Source: Lachnospiraceae bacterium KM106-2
Lineage (GTDB): Bacteria > Bacillota > Clostridia > Lachnospirales > Lachnospiraceae
NCBI GenBank assembly: GCA_009731425.1
Contig: AP018794.1
Span: 3,510,001 to 3,574,000, forward strand
DNA: 64,000 bases
Reading direction: 5' to 3'
The position numbers were made by a program, and so were the translations under genes. The notes under the pieces are model-generated. The model worked only from the letters and a program-made list of their open reading frames with translations, was not told the DNA's origin and made no database searches. This document shows positions 10,339-18,844 of the stretch, in pieces. The stretch's first letter is position 1, and each line of letters begins with the position of its first letter.

Positions 10339-11760
10339 ATGTCAGTTAGTTTATCAAGCGATTTAGCAATTAATATAAAAAATATGAATGAGATACTCAA
10401 TATTGATAAGAACTTTGATATTTTATATCGAGTGATTACCATAGCTGGGAAAGAGGCTTGTTTATATTTTATTGATGGTCTAAATAAGGACGAGGTTCTT
10501 GAAAAGTTAATGGAATCCTTCTATAAGATCAAACCAGAAGAGATGGCTGATAATGCTCATGAATTCTCAAAACTTATGCTTCCTTATGGTGAAGTTGATT
10601 TGATGACAGACATGGATCAAATCATCACAATGCTATTAGCAGGAGTTCCAATGTTAGTGGTTGATGGATTCAATAAGGTTCTTGCCATTGATTTTCGTAC
10701 TTATCCTGCGAGAGGAGTCGAAGAGCCAGAGAAAGATAAGGTATTGCGTGGTTCAAAGGATGGATTTGTTGAGACTGTAGTATTTAATACGGCATTAATA
10801 AGGCGAAGAATTCGAAATCCTGATTTGATCATGGAGATTACTTCAGTCGGGGATAGTTCTCATACAGATATCGTACTTTGCTATATGAAGAACCGGGTTG
10901 ATAACAAGTTTTTAGGAGCGATCCAGGAGAAATTAAAGAATATACGTGTAGATGCATTAACGCTAAATACAGAGAGTTTAGCGGAGGAGCTATATCGTAG
11001 TAATTGGTTTAATCCATTTCCTAAATATAAGTATTCAGAGCGTCCGGATACGGCAGCAGCTTCTATTCTAGAAGGCAGTATTGTTATTATTGTAGATAAT
11101 TCGCCATCTGTTATGATCTTGCCAACTACGTTGTTTGAGATTACGGAAGAGGCAGATGATTATTATTTCCCACCATTAACGGGAACATATCTTAGATTAT
11201 CAAGAATGCTGATCAATATTGCAGCACTTTTCTTGACACCAGTCTGGCTGTTGTTAATGTTAAATCCGCAGTTGATACCAGGAAGTTTAGCATTTATTCA
11301 GATCAAGGATCCAATCAATGTTCCGCTTCTTTTACAGTTGCTGATCTTGGAATTTGCAATAGATGGATTAAAGCTGGCGTCCTTAAATACGCCAAGTATG
11401 TTAAGTACGCCTCTTAGTGTGGTAGCAGGTATCGTACTTGGTGATTTTACGGTCAGCTCCGGCTGGTTTAATGCGGAGACAATGCTATATATGGCATTCG
11501 TTGCCATAGCAAACTATTCACAGGCAAGTTTTGAACTAGGATATGCTCTTAAATTCTTAAGAATTATCATGTTATTGTTAACAGGATTCTTTGGTATATG
11601 GGGCTTTGTAATCGGAGTGGGCATTACAATATTCTCAGTTGTAACGAATAAGACATTATCGGGGCAGAGTTATTTGTATCCATTGATTCCGTTCAATGGA
11701 AAAGAGTTATTACGGAGATTATTTCGTGTCAGCTTATCAACAGCAGATAAACAGAAATAG
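10339..11760 (+). CDS. spoVAF: spore germination protein SpoVAF (GerA family)
   Basis: 473 aa GerA-family protein. The long soluble N-terminal part (about 1-280) has YPARGVEEPEKDKVLRGS and FVETVVFNTALIRRRIR, which are characteristic of the family. A membrane part of about five segments spans roughly 285-455. The junction YYFPPLTGTYLRL favours SpoVAF over a GerAA-type germinant receptor subunit. No GerB or GerC partner follows, again arguing for SpoVAF, although the rest of a spoVA operon is also absent. The start is set at 10339, with AAAGGAG eight bases upstream; that site would lie inside the coding region if 10318 were used. It acts in the spore inner membrane during germination. Confidence 0.85.
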   Translation: MSVSLSSDLAINIKNMNEILNIDKNFDILYRVITIAGKEACLYFIDGLNKDEVLEKLMESFYKIKPEEMADNAHEFSKLMLPYGEVDLMTDMDQIITMLLAGVPMLVVDGFNKVLAIDFRTYPARGVEEPEKDKVLRGSKDGFVETVVFNTALIRRRIRNPDLIMEITSVGDSSHTDIVLCYMKNRVDNKFLGAIQEKLKNIRVDALTLNTESLAEELYRSNWFNPFPKYKYSERPDTAAASILEGSIVIIVDNSPSVMILPTTLFEITEEADDYYFPPLTGTYLRLSRMLINIAALFLTPVWLLLMLNPQLIPGSLAFIQIKDPINVPLLLQLLILEFAIDGLKLASLNTPSMLSTPLSVVAGIVLGDFTVSSGWFNAETMLYMAFVAIANYSQASFELGYALKFLRIIMLLLTGFFGIWGFVIGVGITIFSVVTNKTLSGQSYLYPLIPFNGKELLRRLFRVSLSTADKQK

Positions 11761-11766
11761 ATTTAG

Positions 11767-11794
11767 GAAAGGTCCTTTTATAAGGGCCTTTCTT
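11767..11794 (+). terminator. terminator after spoVAF
   Basis: An 11-bp stem (11767-11777 with 11782-11792) with a four-base loop directly after the spoVAF stop. The T-tract is short (TCTT), so termination may be partial. Confidence 0.55.
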
Positions 11795-11838
11795 AGGTTA
11801 TAATAAGTTTAAAGTGAGAGAGATTAAGGAATGAGAGT

Positions 11839-12585
11839 ATGGATAATCTACAGAATTTAGTGGCGGCAACGAAAGAAAAACAAGAACGTGAAGAAAAGAA
11901 CGGAATCGGTACATATAAAGAGAAGACCGTTCATGCAGTATTAAAACAATACTATGAGCCAGATGAGGCCTATCAGGAGCAGCGAATAGGTGGTTATGTT
12001 GCTGATATTTGTCGCGACGGACATATTATTGAAATACAGACAAGAAGCTTTTATCGATTAAAGGACAAGCTGGAAGCTTTTCTGGCGCTTGGAGACGTTA
12101 CGGTAGTTTATCCAATTCCCTATATGAAATGGGTTATTTGGCTAAAAGATGCGCAGTCTAAAGAGGAAGTAAGTCGTAGAAAATCTCCAAAGAAAGGTTC
12201 TGTTTATGATGTTATGAGAGAATTGTACGGAATTAAGACATATTTGTCTCATCCTAATTTTCATCTTAAGTTAGTACTCCTGAATATGGAGGAGTATCGT
12301 CTATTAAATGGATGGAGCCATGATAGAAAGAGAGGATCTAAGCGATTTGATCGAATTCCATTAGAGATTGTTAATGAGATTACATTGAATGAGACTGCGG
12401 ATTATGTCATGCTATTACCACCTGAATTAGAGGAGGTATTTACCACTACTGATTACTCGAAAGCTGCAAAGATTACAATAAAAAATGCAAGAACTGCACT
12501 TCATATATTAGCCTATTTAGGTGTGATCAAAAAGGTAGGGAAGAAAGGAAATACGATTCTCTACTCGGTTAGCGACCCTAGGTAG
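11839..12585 (+). CDS. PD-(D/E)XK-like protein with C-terminal winged-helix
   Basis: 248 aa, no named family recognised. The N-terminal half has a layout like restriction-endonuclease folds: a helix with Glu28 (GTYKEKTVHAVLK), then Asp53 in GGYVADI, then an E-x-Q in HIIEIQT (about 60-63), where PD-(D/E)XK enzymes have E-x-K or E-x-Q. The C-terminal 60 residues (DYSKAAKITIKNARTALHILAYLGVI...) look like a winged-helix DNA-binding domain. A DNA-binding or DNA-cutting role is an inference. A TATAAT at 11799-11804 could be its -10, and AAGGAATGAG precedes the start. Confidence 0.65.
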   Translation: MDNLQNLVAATKEKQEREEKNGIGTYKEKTVHAVLKQYYEPDEAYQEQRIGGYVADICRDGHIIEIQTRSFYRLKDKLEAFLALGDVTVVYPIPYMKWVIWLKDAQSKEEVSRRKSPKKGSVYDVMRELYGIKTYLSHPNFHLKLVLLNMEEYRLLNGWSHDRKRGSKRFDRIPLEIVNEITLNETADYVMLLPPELEEVFTTTDYSKAAKITIKNARTALHILAYLGVIKKVGKKGNTILYSVSDPR

Positions 12586-12592
12586 CAACAGT

Positions 12593-12630
12593 AAAGTATA
12601 GACGACCTAATGATTGCCTATACTTTTATT
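12593..12630 (+). terminator. possible terminator after the PD-(D/E)XK-like gene
   Basis: A 9-bp stem (12593-12601 with 12618-12626) with a 16-base loop is followed by TTTATTGTT. The long loop makes it a weak candidate. Confidence 0.4.
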
Positions 12631-12691
12631 GTTAGATATAGTAAAATAAACTACGAATTGACAACATTTTTAGAATAGTGAGGAAATTTAA

Positions 12692-13591
12692 ATGAGATTA
12701 GGATCACATGTCGGAATGAGTGGAAAAGAAATGATGTTAGCATCTGCGAAAGAGGCTGCTTCTTATGGCGCTAACACATTTATGCTTTATACAGGAGCAC
12801 CACAGAATACAAGAAGAAAAGACATTAGTGAATTAAATATAGAAAAAGCTTGGGATTATATGAAAGAGCACGATATCGATGATATCGTTGTACATGCTCC
12901 TTATATTATCAACTTAGGTAATACCGTGAAGCCAGAAACTTTTGAGATTGCAGTGAAATTCTTAGATTTAGAATTACAGCGTACAAAGGCAATGGGAAGT
13001 AAGTATATGGTACTTCATCCAGGTGCTCATGTAGGAGCTGGTGAGGAAGCTGGTTTAAAGCAGATCATTAAGGGAATTAATGAAGTATTAACAAAGGATA
13101 CGGATGTTTATATTGCTTTAGAAACAATGGCTGGAAAAGGAACCGAACTCGGCTGTACATTTGAACAGTTAGCAGCAATTTTTGATGGTGTTCACCATAA
13201 TGATAAGCTTCGTGTCTGCTTTGATACTTGCCATGTAAATGATAGTGGCTATGATATTGTGAATGATCTAGATGGAGTTATCGAGAAGTTTGATCGTGTT
13301 CTTGGCAAAGATAAAATTGCAGTATTCCACTTGAATGATAGTAAGAATGTATTAGGTGCAAGAAAGGATCGCCATGAGAATATCGGCTATGGAAATATCG
13401 GATTTGAACCAATTCATAAGATCGTGACAAATCCTGATTTTATCCATGTTCCAAAGATTTTAGAGACTCCTTATGTACCAATTCCAGGAGAAGATAAAAA
13501 ATCAAAAGCTCCTTATAAACACGAGATTAAAATGCTTCGTTCCGGAGTATTTAATGAGCACTTAAAAGAAGATGTAATTGAAGATAAATAA
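12692..13591 (+). CDS. nfo: endonuclease IV (AP endonuclease)
   Basis: 299 aa, slightly longer than the usual 280. It is a TIM-barrel zinc enzyme that cuts DNA 5' of abasic sites in base excision repair. Recognisable segments: LGSHVGMSG at the N-terminus, [11 protein letters not shown] near 70, VLHPGAHVG near 109, ALETMAGKG near 147, [13 protein letters not shown] near 178 and [21 protein letters not shown] near 214. Together these carry the zinc-binding His, Glu and Asp residues. It stands immediately before the decarboxylase gene (18-base gap) and may be co-transcribed with it. An AGGAAAT site precedes the start. Confidence 0.96.
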   Translation: MRLGSHVGMSGKEMMLASAKEAASYGANTFMLYTGAPQNTRRKDISELNIEKAWDYMKEHDIDDIVVHAPYIINLGNTVKPETFEIAVKFLDLELQRTKAMGSKYMVLHPGAHVGAGEEAGLKQIIKGINEVLTKDTDVYIALETMAGKGTELGCTFEQLAAIFDGVHHNDKLRVCFDTCHVNDSGYDIVNDLDGVIEKFDRVLGKDKIAVFHLNDSKNVLGARKDRHENIGYGNIGFEPIHKIVTNPDFIHVPKILETPYVPIPGEDKKSKAPYKHEIKMLRSGVFNEHLKEDVIEDK

Positions 13592-13609
13592 AGAAAAGAG
13601 TAGCAGAAG

Positions 13610-15019
13610 ATGGAATCATTATATACGAAATTAGCAAATTATCAAAAAGAGAATATCTATCCATTTCATATGCCGGGGCACAAGAGGAATGAGGCTATGT
13701 TTACAATGCCAAATCCTTACGCAATGGATATTACAGAGATCGATGGCTTTGATAATCTACAGGATCCGGAAGATATCATTCAGGATTCTATGGATTTGGC
13801 AGCAGAGCTTTATCATGCAGAGCATACTCATTATCTCGTAAATGGAAGTACTGTTGGACTATTAGCTGCAATTGCAGCTTGTACCAATAAAGGGGATAAA
13901 GTTTTAGTTGCAAGGAATTGTCATAAGTCCGTATATAATGCAATTTATCTAAATGAACTGCATCCAATCTACCTATATCCACATTATTTTGTGGATATAG
14001 GTATAAATGGTGGAATTCGTCCTGAAAATATCGAGGAGTTGTTGAAAACTCATCCAGATGTAAAAGCAATCATTCTTACATCGCCAACGTATGAGGGCGT
14101 ATTGTCTGATATTGAGGCGATCGCAAAGATTGCTCATTCAAGAGAGATTCCATTGATCGTGGATGAAGCGCATGGTGCTCATTTAGGATTCCATGAAGCA
14201 TTTCCGGAAAATTCAAATATAAAAGGAGCAGATCTTGTTATTCAGAGTGTGCATAAGACAATGCCATGCTTTACTCAGACTGCATTGATACATAACAATT
14301 CAGTCCTAGTATCAGAAGAAAGATTGATTCGATTTATTAATATGTATCAGACCACAAGTCCTTCTTATCTTCTGATGGCAAGTATTGATCGTTCCATGCA
14401 ATTGATGGCAGGGGAAGCGCATCTTATTTTTGATGAGTATGCGAAGAAGTTAGATTGGTTTTATAACGAGATGAAGGCATTAAAGAAGATCCGTTTATTA
14501 GATGCTTCTATGGTAGAGACATTTGAATGGGATCCATCTAAAATTGTAATCTTACTTAATCATACAGAATTAAGTGGTCCGAGACTACACGACATTTTAT
14601 TAGACAAGTATCACATTCAGCTAGAAATGGTAAGCAAAGAATATGGAATTGCGATGACAAGCCTTGGCGATACTTTAGATGGATTTAAGCGCTTGGCCAA
14701 GGCATTATTAGAAATTGATGATTCTATTGCAGTAGCAGAGAAGGAGTCAAAGGACTTGCTCTTAACCAGGCCGACAATGAGATTAAATGTATATGAAGCA
14801 TATCAGAGAGAGACAGAGATCAGACCGATTATGGACTGTGTTCATAAGATGGCAGCAGAATATCTTTATGTATATCCACCAGGCATCCCTTTATTAGTTC
14901 CAGGTGAAGAAATTAGTTTGCCGTTGATCGAAGAGATTCTTTCTTATCAAGAGAAAGGATTAGTGGTAAAGGGCTTCATAGATTCAAAGGAAAATACGAT
15001 AAAGATAGTAAAAGAATAA
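13610..15019 (+). CDS. Orn/Lys/Arg decarboxylase family protein (YaaO-like, PLP-dependent)
   Basis: 469 aa fold-type I PLP enzyme. It opens with FHMPGHKRN, binds PLP through the Lys of SVHKTMP near 222, and has the preceding VDEAHGAHLGFH motif. The family decarboxylates arginine, lysine or ornithine; the C-terminal domain PPGIPLLVPGEE is intact. In B. subtilis yaaO occupies the same place, upstream of tmk-yaaQ-yaaR-holB. The exact amino acid substrate is not fixed. A perfect 14-bp inverted repeat lies inside the coding region at 13970-14003. Confidence 0.9.
   Translation: MESLYTKLANYQKENIYPFHMPGHKRNEAMFTMPNPYAMDITEIDGFDNLQDPEDIIQDSMDLAAELYHAEHTHYLVNGSTVGLLAAIAACTNKGDKVLVARNCHKSVYNAIYLNELHPIYLYPHYFVDIGINGGIRPENIEELLKTHPDVKAIILTSPTYEGVLSDIEAIAKIAHSREIPLIVDEAHGAHLGFHEAFPENSNIKGADLVIQSVHKTMPCFTQTALIHNNSVLVSEERLIRFINMYQTTSPSYLLMASIDRSMQLMAGEAHLIFDEYAKKLDWFYNEMKALKKIRLLDASMVETFEWDPSKIVILLNHTELSGPRLHDILLDKYHIQLEMVSKEYGIAMTSLGDTLDGFKRLAKALLEIDDSIAVAEKESKDLLLTRPTMRLNVYEAYQRETEIRPIMDCVHKMAAEYLYVYPPGIPLLVPGEEISLPLIEEILSYQEKGLVVKGFIDSKENTIKIVKE
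13970..14003. repeat. perfect 14-bp inverted repeat inside the decarboxylase gene
   Basis: TACCTATATCCACA (13970-13983) and its exact complement (13990-14003) flank a six-base spacer TTATTT. The repeat encodes part of the stretch IYLYPHYFVDIG in frame, so it does not break the protein. It would form a strong hairpin in the mRNA. Confidence 0.9.
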
Positions 15020-15038
15020 GTTACGAGAGGAATAGAAA

Positions 15039-15638
15039 ATGGCTAAAATATTTGTTGTCATGGGAAAGAGTGCTTCTGGAAAAGATACGATCTTTAAGAA
15101 ACTTGCCGTGAATGAGGAATTACAACTTAAAACGGTTGTTATCTATACAACGCGTCCGATCAGAGCAGGTGAAACAGATGGTGTTGAATATCATTTTGTG
15201 GATGAAGCAAGATTACAGGAGCTAGAAGCTGAGGGGAAAATTATTGAGCATAGATCTTATAATACCATTCATGGAATCTGGCATTACTTTACGGTAGCGG
15301 ATCACCAGATCAATTTAGATTCTTCCAACTATATTATGATTGGAACATTAGAGGCATATGAGCAGATTGAAAAATACTATGGAAAAGATATTGTATCTCC
15401 AATTTATGTAGAGGTAGAAGATGGAGTCCGACTTCAACGTGCTTTAAATCGTGAGAAAAATCAAATAGCTCCTAAATATGCAGAACTATGTAGAAGATTC
15501 TTAGCAGATGAGAAAGATTTCTCTGAAGAAGAATTGAAACGACTTCAAATTCAACAAAAATTCTCAAATATCGATTTAAACCAATGCTTAAAAGAGATAG
15601 AAGATTATATAAACTGTCAGATAAATACTAGTTATTAG
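15039..15638 (+). CDS. guanylate kinase-like P-loop kinase
   Basis: 199 aa, guanylate kinase family by the P-loop GKSASGKDT (9-17), the nucleotide-binding IYTTRPIRAGETDGVEYHFV stretch (40-60 region) and EHRSYNTIHGIWHY. The Arg-rich stretch typical of the lid is less clear, and the C-terminal 60 residues diverge. It sits where B. subtilis has tmk, between yaaO and yaaR. It is therefore either a second guanylate kinase or a family member with a changed role. TAG/TAA region and a promoter for yaaR lie right behind it. Confidence 0.78.
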   Translation: MAKIFVVMGKSASGKDTIFKKLAVNEELQLKTVVIYTTRPIRAGETDGVEYHFVDEARLQELEAEGKIIEHRSYNTIHGIWHYFTVADHQINLDSSNYIMIGTLEAYEQIEKYYGKDIVSPIYVEVEDGVRLQRALNREKNQIAPKYAELCRRFLADEKDFSEEELKRLQIQQKFSNIDLNQCLKEIEDYINCQINTSY

Positions 15639-15649
15639 TATTTGACTTA

Positions 15650-15658
15650 TGCTATAAT
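15650..15658 (+). promoter_or_regulatory. extended -10 promoter before yaaR
   Basis: TGCTATAAT, a perfect extended -10, ends 31 bases before the yaaR start. It would give the yaaR-holB-yaaT-yabB-rsmI run its own promoter independent of the upstream kinase. Confidence 0.6.
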
Positions 15659-15689
15659 AGGGAAAAGGTAAAGTACCAGGAGGGTGAGT

Positions 15690-16130
15690 ATGGACCTTAG
15701 AGTAAATCAGTTACAAAATGTAAATCAAATAGAAGCGAAGGCGCCTGTGCAGGAAAGTGACGGATCCTTTAAGTTTACTCTCATCAGCAATATCGAAGAA
15801 GGTGAATTACAGCAACAGCTGAAATTCATGATGGAGGAAATTACGCAACAAGGGGATAAACTGAAGAAGCGTCGAGATATTAGAGATATGAAACGCTATC
15901 GGATGTTGATAAAGAATTTCCTAAATGAAGTAGTAAATCGATCTCATAAATTTTCTCGTGAGAACTTTCTTGATAGTCGTGGTCGTCATAGAGTATATGG
16001 AATCATTAAATTGGTAGACGAGACGTTAGATGAGATTGCAAATGAATTAATTAAAGACGAAGCGGATGTGATTAAGATCTTAGGTAAGATCGATGAGATC
16101 CGTGGAATGTTATTAGACATTATTACATAA
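15690..16130 (+). CDS. yaaR: YaaR family protein (DUF327)
   Basis: 146 aa, all-helical, matching the YaaR/DUF327 family: [10 protein letters not shown] at the start, a central [26 protein letters not shown] and a C-terminal [23 protein letters not shown]. The molecular function is not established. The gene lies next to holB, as in B. subtilis. The start is at 15690, with AGGAGG six bases upstream; an in-frame GTG at 15684 abuts that site and is unlikely. Confidence 0.87.
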   Translation: MDLRVNQLQNVNQIEAKAPVQESDGSFKFTLISNIEEGELQQQLKFMMEEITQQGDKLKKRRDIRDMKRYRMLIKNFLNEVVNRSHKFSRENFLDSRGRHRVYGIIKLVDETLDEIANELIKDEADVIKILGKIDEIRGMLLDIIT

Positions 16131-16181
16131 TGTCATGATAAAATAAGCAGTCAGATAAACCATAAAAACGAGGTGTTAGTC

Positions 16182-17177
16182 ATGTTGGATTTTAAAGAAA
16201 TTATAGGGCATGAAAGCATTATTGATCATCTTCAAAATGCAATCAGACAGGATAAGGTATCACATGCATATATTTTTAATGGTGAAAGCGGAATGGGAAA
16301 ACATTTAGTTGCCAAAGTATTTGCAAAAGTGTTGCAGTGTGAGGCAAAAGGAATTAATCCTTGTAATGTATGTAAGTCTTGCATGCAGGTGGATAGTGAA
16401 AATCAACCAGATATTATTGAAGTTACTCATGAAAAGGTAAGTATCGGTGTTGATGATATTCGAATTCAGGTGAATAACAGTATTCAGGTAAAGCCTTATT
16501 ATAGTCCTTATAAAATATATATTATTGATGATGCTGACAAGATGACAGAACAGGCTCAAAATGCGTTGTTAAAAACGATTGAAGAGCCACCGGCATATGC
16601 AATCATTATTCTTTTGACCGACAATATTAATCGTTTACTTCCAACGATCTTATCTCGTTGTGTACAGTTATCATTTAAACCGGTAGAAGCGAAGACGATA
16701 AAGAAATACCTTATGGAACAACAGCAGGTACCAGAGTATCTTGCAGAGATCAGTGCAAGCTTTTCACGAGGTAATATCGGACGAGCTATTCGCTATGCTA
16801 CATCGGAAGATTTTATTAAGAGCAGGGATACTGTTTTGCATGTACTTGAATATATCGATGATATGGAATTATATGAAGTAGTTGAAGCTATTAAAGACTT
16901 TGCAGAACATAAATTGGAAATTGATGATTATCTAGATTTAATGTTATTATGGTATCGTGATGTTTTATTATTTAAAGTGACGAATAATCCAAACTTATTA
17001 TTATATAAAGATGAATATCAATATATCTCGAAACAAGCAAGTAATCGGGATTATGAAAATATAGAAGAAATAATTACAGCAATAGATAAAGCAAAGGTTC
17101 GTATGAAAGCGAATGTAAACTTTGATATCGCTATGGAATTAATGCTTCTGACAATAAAGGAGAATGGAAATGATTAA
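16182..17177 (+). CDS. holB: DNA polymerase III, delta' subunit
   Basis: 331 aa clamp-loader subunit. AAA+ features: P-loop-like GESGMGKHL near residue 36, where the usual Ser/Thr after Lys is His, so ATP binding may be weak as in other delta' proteins. A four-Cys zinc module has its centre in CNVCKSC. YIIDDADKMTEQAQNALLKTIEEPP is the Walker-B and sensor region, and LSRCVQLSF carries the SRC arginine-finger motif. It loads the sliding clamp together with DnaX and HolA, which are not in the window. The start at 16182 is preferred because GAGGTG stands six bases before it. It overlaps yaaT by eight bases. Confidence 0.93.
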   Translation: MLDFKEIIGHESIIDHLQNAIRQDKVSHAYIFNGESGMGKHLVAKVFAKVLQCEAKGINPCNVCKSCMQVDSENQPDIIEVTHEKVSIGVDDIRIQVNNSIQVKPYYSPYKIYIIDDADKMTEQAQNALLKTIEEPPAYAIIILLTDNINRLLPTILSRCVQLSFKPVEAKTIKKYLMEQQQVPEYLAEISASFSRGNIGRAIRYATSEDFIKSRDTVLHVLEYIDDMELYEVVEAIKDFAEHKLEIDDYLDLMLLWYRDVLLFKVTNNPNLLLYKDEYQYISKQASNRDYENIEEIITAIDKAKVRMKANVNFDIAMELMLLTIKENGND

Positions 17178-18078
17178 TGTAATCGGTGTTAGATTTCGAA
17201 AAGCTGGAAAAATCTATTTTTTCAGCCCGGCTGGATTAGAAATCAAAGTCGGCGATAATGTAATTGTTGAAACGGCCAGAGGGATTGAGTATGGTTGTGT
17301 TGTAATTGGTCCAAGAGACATAGAAGATAAGAAGATCATTCAGCCGTTAAAACAGGTTATCCGTGTTGCAACTGCAGATGATGATGAAATAGAACGTAAA
17401 AATAAAGCAAAAGAAAAGGATGCATTTAAGATCTGCTTAGAGAAGATTGCAAAGCATGGTCTTGAGATGAAACTGATCGATGCAGAGTATACGTTTGATA
17501 ATAATAAAGTATTATTTTACTTTACAGCAGATGGAAGAATCGACTTCCGTGAGTTAGTAAAAGATTTAGCTAGCGTATTTAAAACAAGAATTGAGTTACG
17601 TCAGATCGGTGTTCGTGATGAGACTAAGATCGTAGGCGGAATTGGTATTTGCGGAAGACCATTATGCTGTCATACGTATTTATCTGAATTTGCGCCAGTG
17701 TCCATTAAGATGGCAAAAGAACAGAACTTATCTTTAAATCCAACTAAAATCTCTGGTGTATGTGGCAGATTAATGTGCTGCTTGAAGAATGAGCAGGAAG
17801 CATACGAAGAGTTAAATTCTAAATTACCAAGTGTAGGAGATCGTGTTAAGACAAATGATCACTTATCCGGTGAAGTTCAGAGTGTGAGCGTTTTAAAACA
17901 ATTAGTTAAAGTAATCGTTACGGTAGAGAACGATGAAAAAGAGGTTCGTGAATATAAGGTTGAAGATCTAAAATTCACACCAAAACGCAAGAGAGAAAAA
18001 ATCGCGATTGATGCAGAATTAAAAGCATTAGAAGCATTAGAGAAAAAAGAAAGCAAATCTAAATTAAACGACGAGTAA
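17170..18078 (+). CDS. ricT: PSP1-domain protein YaaT (RicT)
   Basis: 302 aa with the PSP1 domain. The Cys-rich signature GGIGICGRPLCCHTYL and KISGVCGRLMCCLKNE (about 155-205) is complete, so iron-sulfur binding as described for the B. subtilis RicA-RicF-RicT complex is plausible. In B. subtilis YaaT affects sporulation phosphorelay, competence, biofilm and mRNA processing by RNase Y. The charged C-terminal tail (KRKREK...KKESKSK) is long. The start at 17170 lies seven bases after AGGAG; the alternative at 17164 is too close. It overlaps the end of holB, indicating translational coupling. Confidence 0.92.
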   Translation: MINVIGVRFRKAGKIYFFSPAGLEIKVGDNVIVETARGIEYGCVVIGPRDIEDKKIIQPLKQVIRVATADDDEIERKNKAKEKDAFKICLEKIAKHGLEMKLIDAEYTFDNNKVLFYFTADGRIDFRELVKDLASVFKTRIELRQIGVRDETKIVGGIGICGRPLCCHTYLSEFAPVSIKMAKEQNLSLNPTKISGVCGRLMCCLKNEQEAYEELNSKLPSVGDRVKTNDHLSGEVQSVSVLKQLVKVIVTVENDEKEVREYKVEDLKFTPKRKREKIAIDAELKALEALEKKESKSKLNDE

Positions 18079-18092
18079 TAAGGAGAGCGTTC

Positions 18093-18833
18093 ATGGATTA
18101 TTTATTACCGGAAGAACGACTAGATGATCTTCATAGAAATAACTATAAGATCATTCAACATCCAAAGAAATTTTGCTTTGGAATCGATGCGGTACTGTTG
18201 TCTGATTATGCAAAGGTTTTTGAAAATGAAACTATGCTTGATCTTGGAACCGGTACCGGGATCATTCCAATTCTGGTTGAAGCGAAGACAAAAGGAAGTC
18301 ATTTCACAGGACTTGAGATTCAAGAAGAAAGTGCTGAAATGGCTAGAAGAAGTGTTGCTTACAATCAGTTAGAAGAAAAAATAGATATTGTAACCGGAGA
18401 TATAAAGGAAGCGGTAATGAAATTTGGTCCGGCTTCCTTTCATGTTGTTACAAGCAATCCACCATATATGAATCAAAATCATGGTCTTGTAAATGGAAAT
18501 ATGCCATTAGCAATTGCAAGACATGAGTTGCTGTGTACATTAGATGATGTCATTTCTCAAGCGAGTAAAGTATTGAAGATGAATGGTCGTTTTTACATGG
18601 TGCATAGACCGACTAGATTAGTGGATATTATAACAACACTAAGAAACTATAAGTTAGAGCCAAAGCAAATTCGTTTTGTTCATCCCTATGCTGACAAAGA
18701 GCCTAATATGGTTTTAGTGGAAGCGATTAAAGGTGGAAAGCCTATGATTAAGGTAGCCCCTCCGCTGATCGTGTATAAAGATAAGAACGTTTATACAGAG
18801 GAAATAATGAAAATATATGGTTACGAGGAATAA
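18093..18833 (+). CDS. tRNA1(Val) adenine-N6 methyltransferase (YabB/TrmN6 family)
   Basis: 246 aa class I methyltransferase. It has the SAM motif LDLGTGTGIIPI near 47-58 and the catalytic NPPYMNQ (NPPY, residues about 124-130) typical of N6-adenine and related methyltransferases. It begins with the family signature of a glutamine/phenylalanine-rich start (QHPKKFCFGIDAVLLSDYA). It is predicted to methylate A37 of a tRNA. yabB occupies the same place in B. subtilis, between yaaT/yabA and the rsmI gene. Preceded by AAGGAGAG. Confidence 0.88.
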   Translation: MDYLLPEERLDDLHRNNYKIIQHPKKFCFGIDAVLLSDYAKVFENETMLDLGTGTGIIPILVEAKTKGSHFTGLEIQEESAEMARRSVAYNQLEEKIDIVTGDIKEAVMKFGPASFHVVTSNPPYMNQNHGLVNGNMPLAIARHELLCTLDDVISQASKVLKMNGRFYMVHRPTRLVDIITTLRNYKLEPKQIRFVHPYADKEPNMVLVEAIKGGKPMIKVAPPLIVYKDKNVYTEEIMKIYGYEE

Positions 18834-18844
18834 GGAGAAGATAA

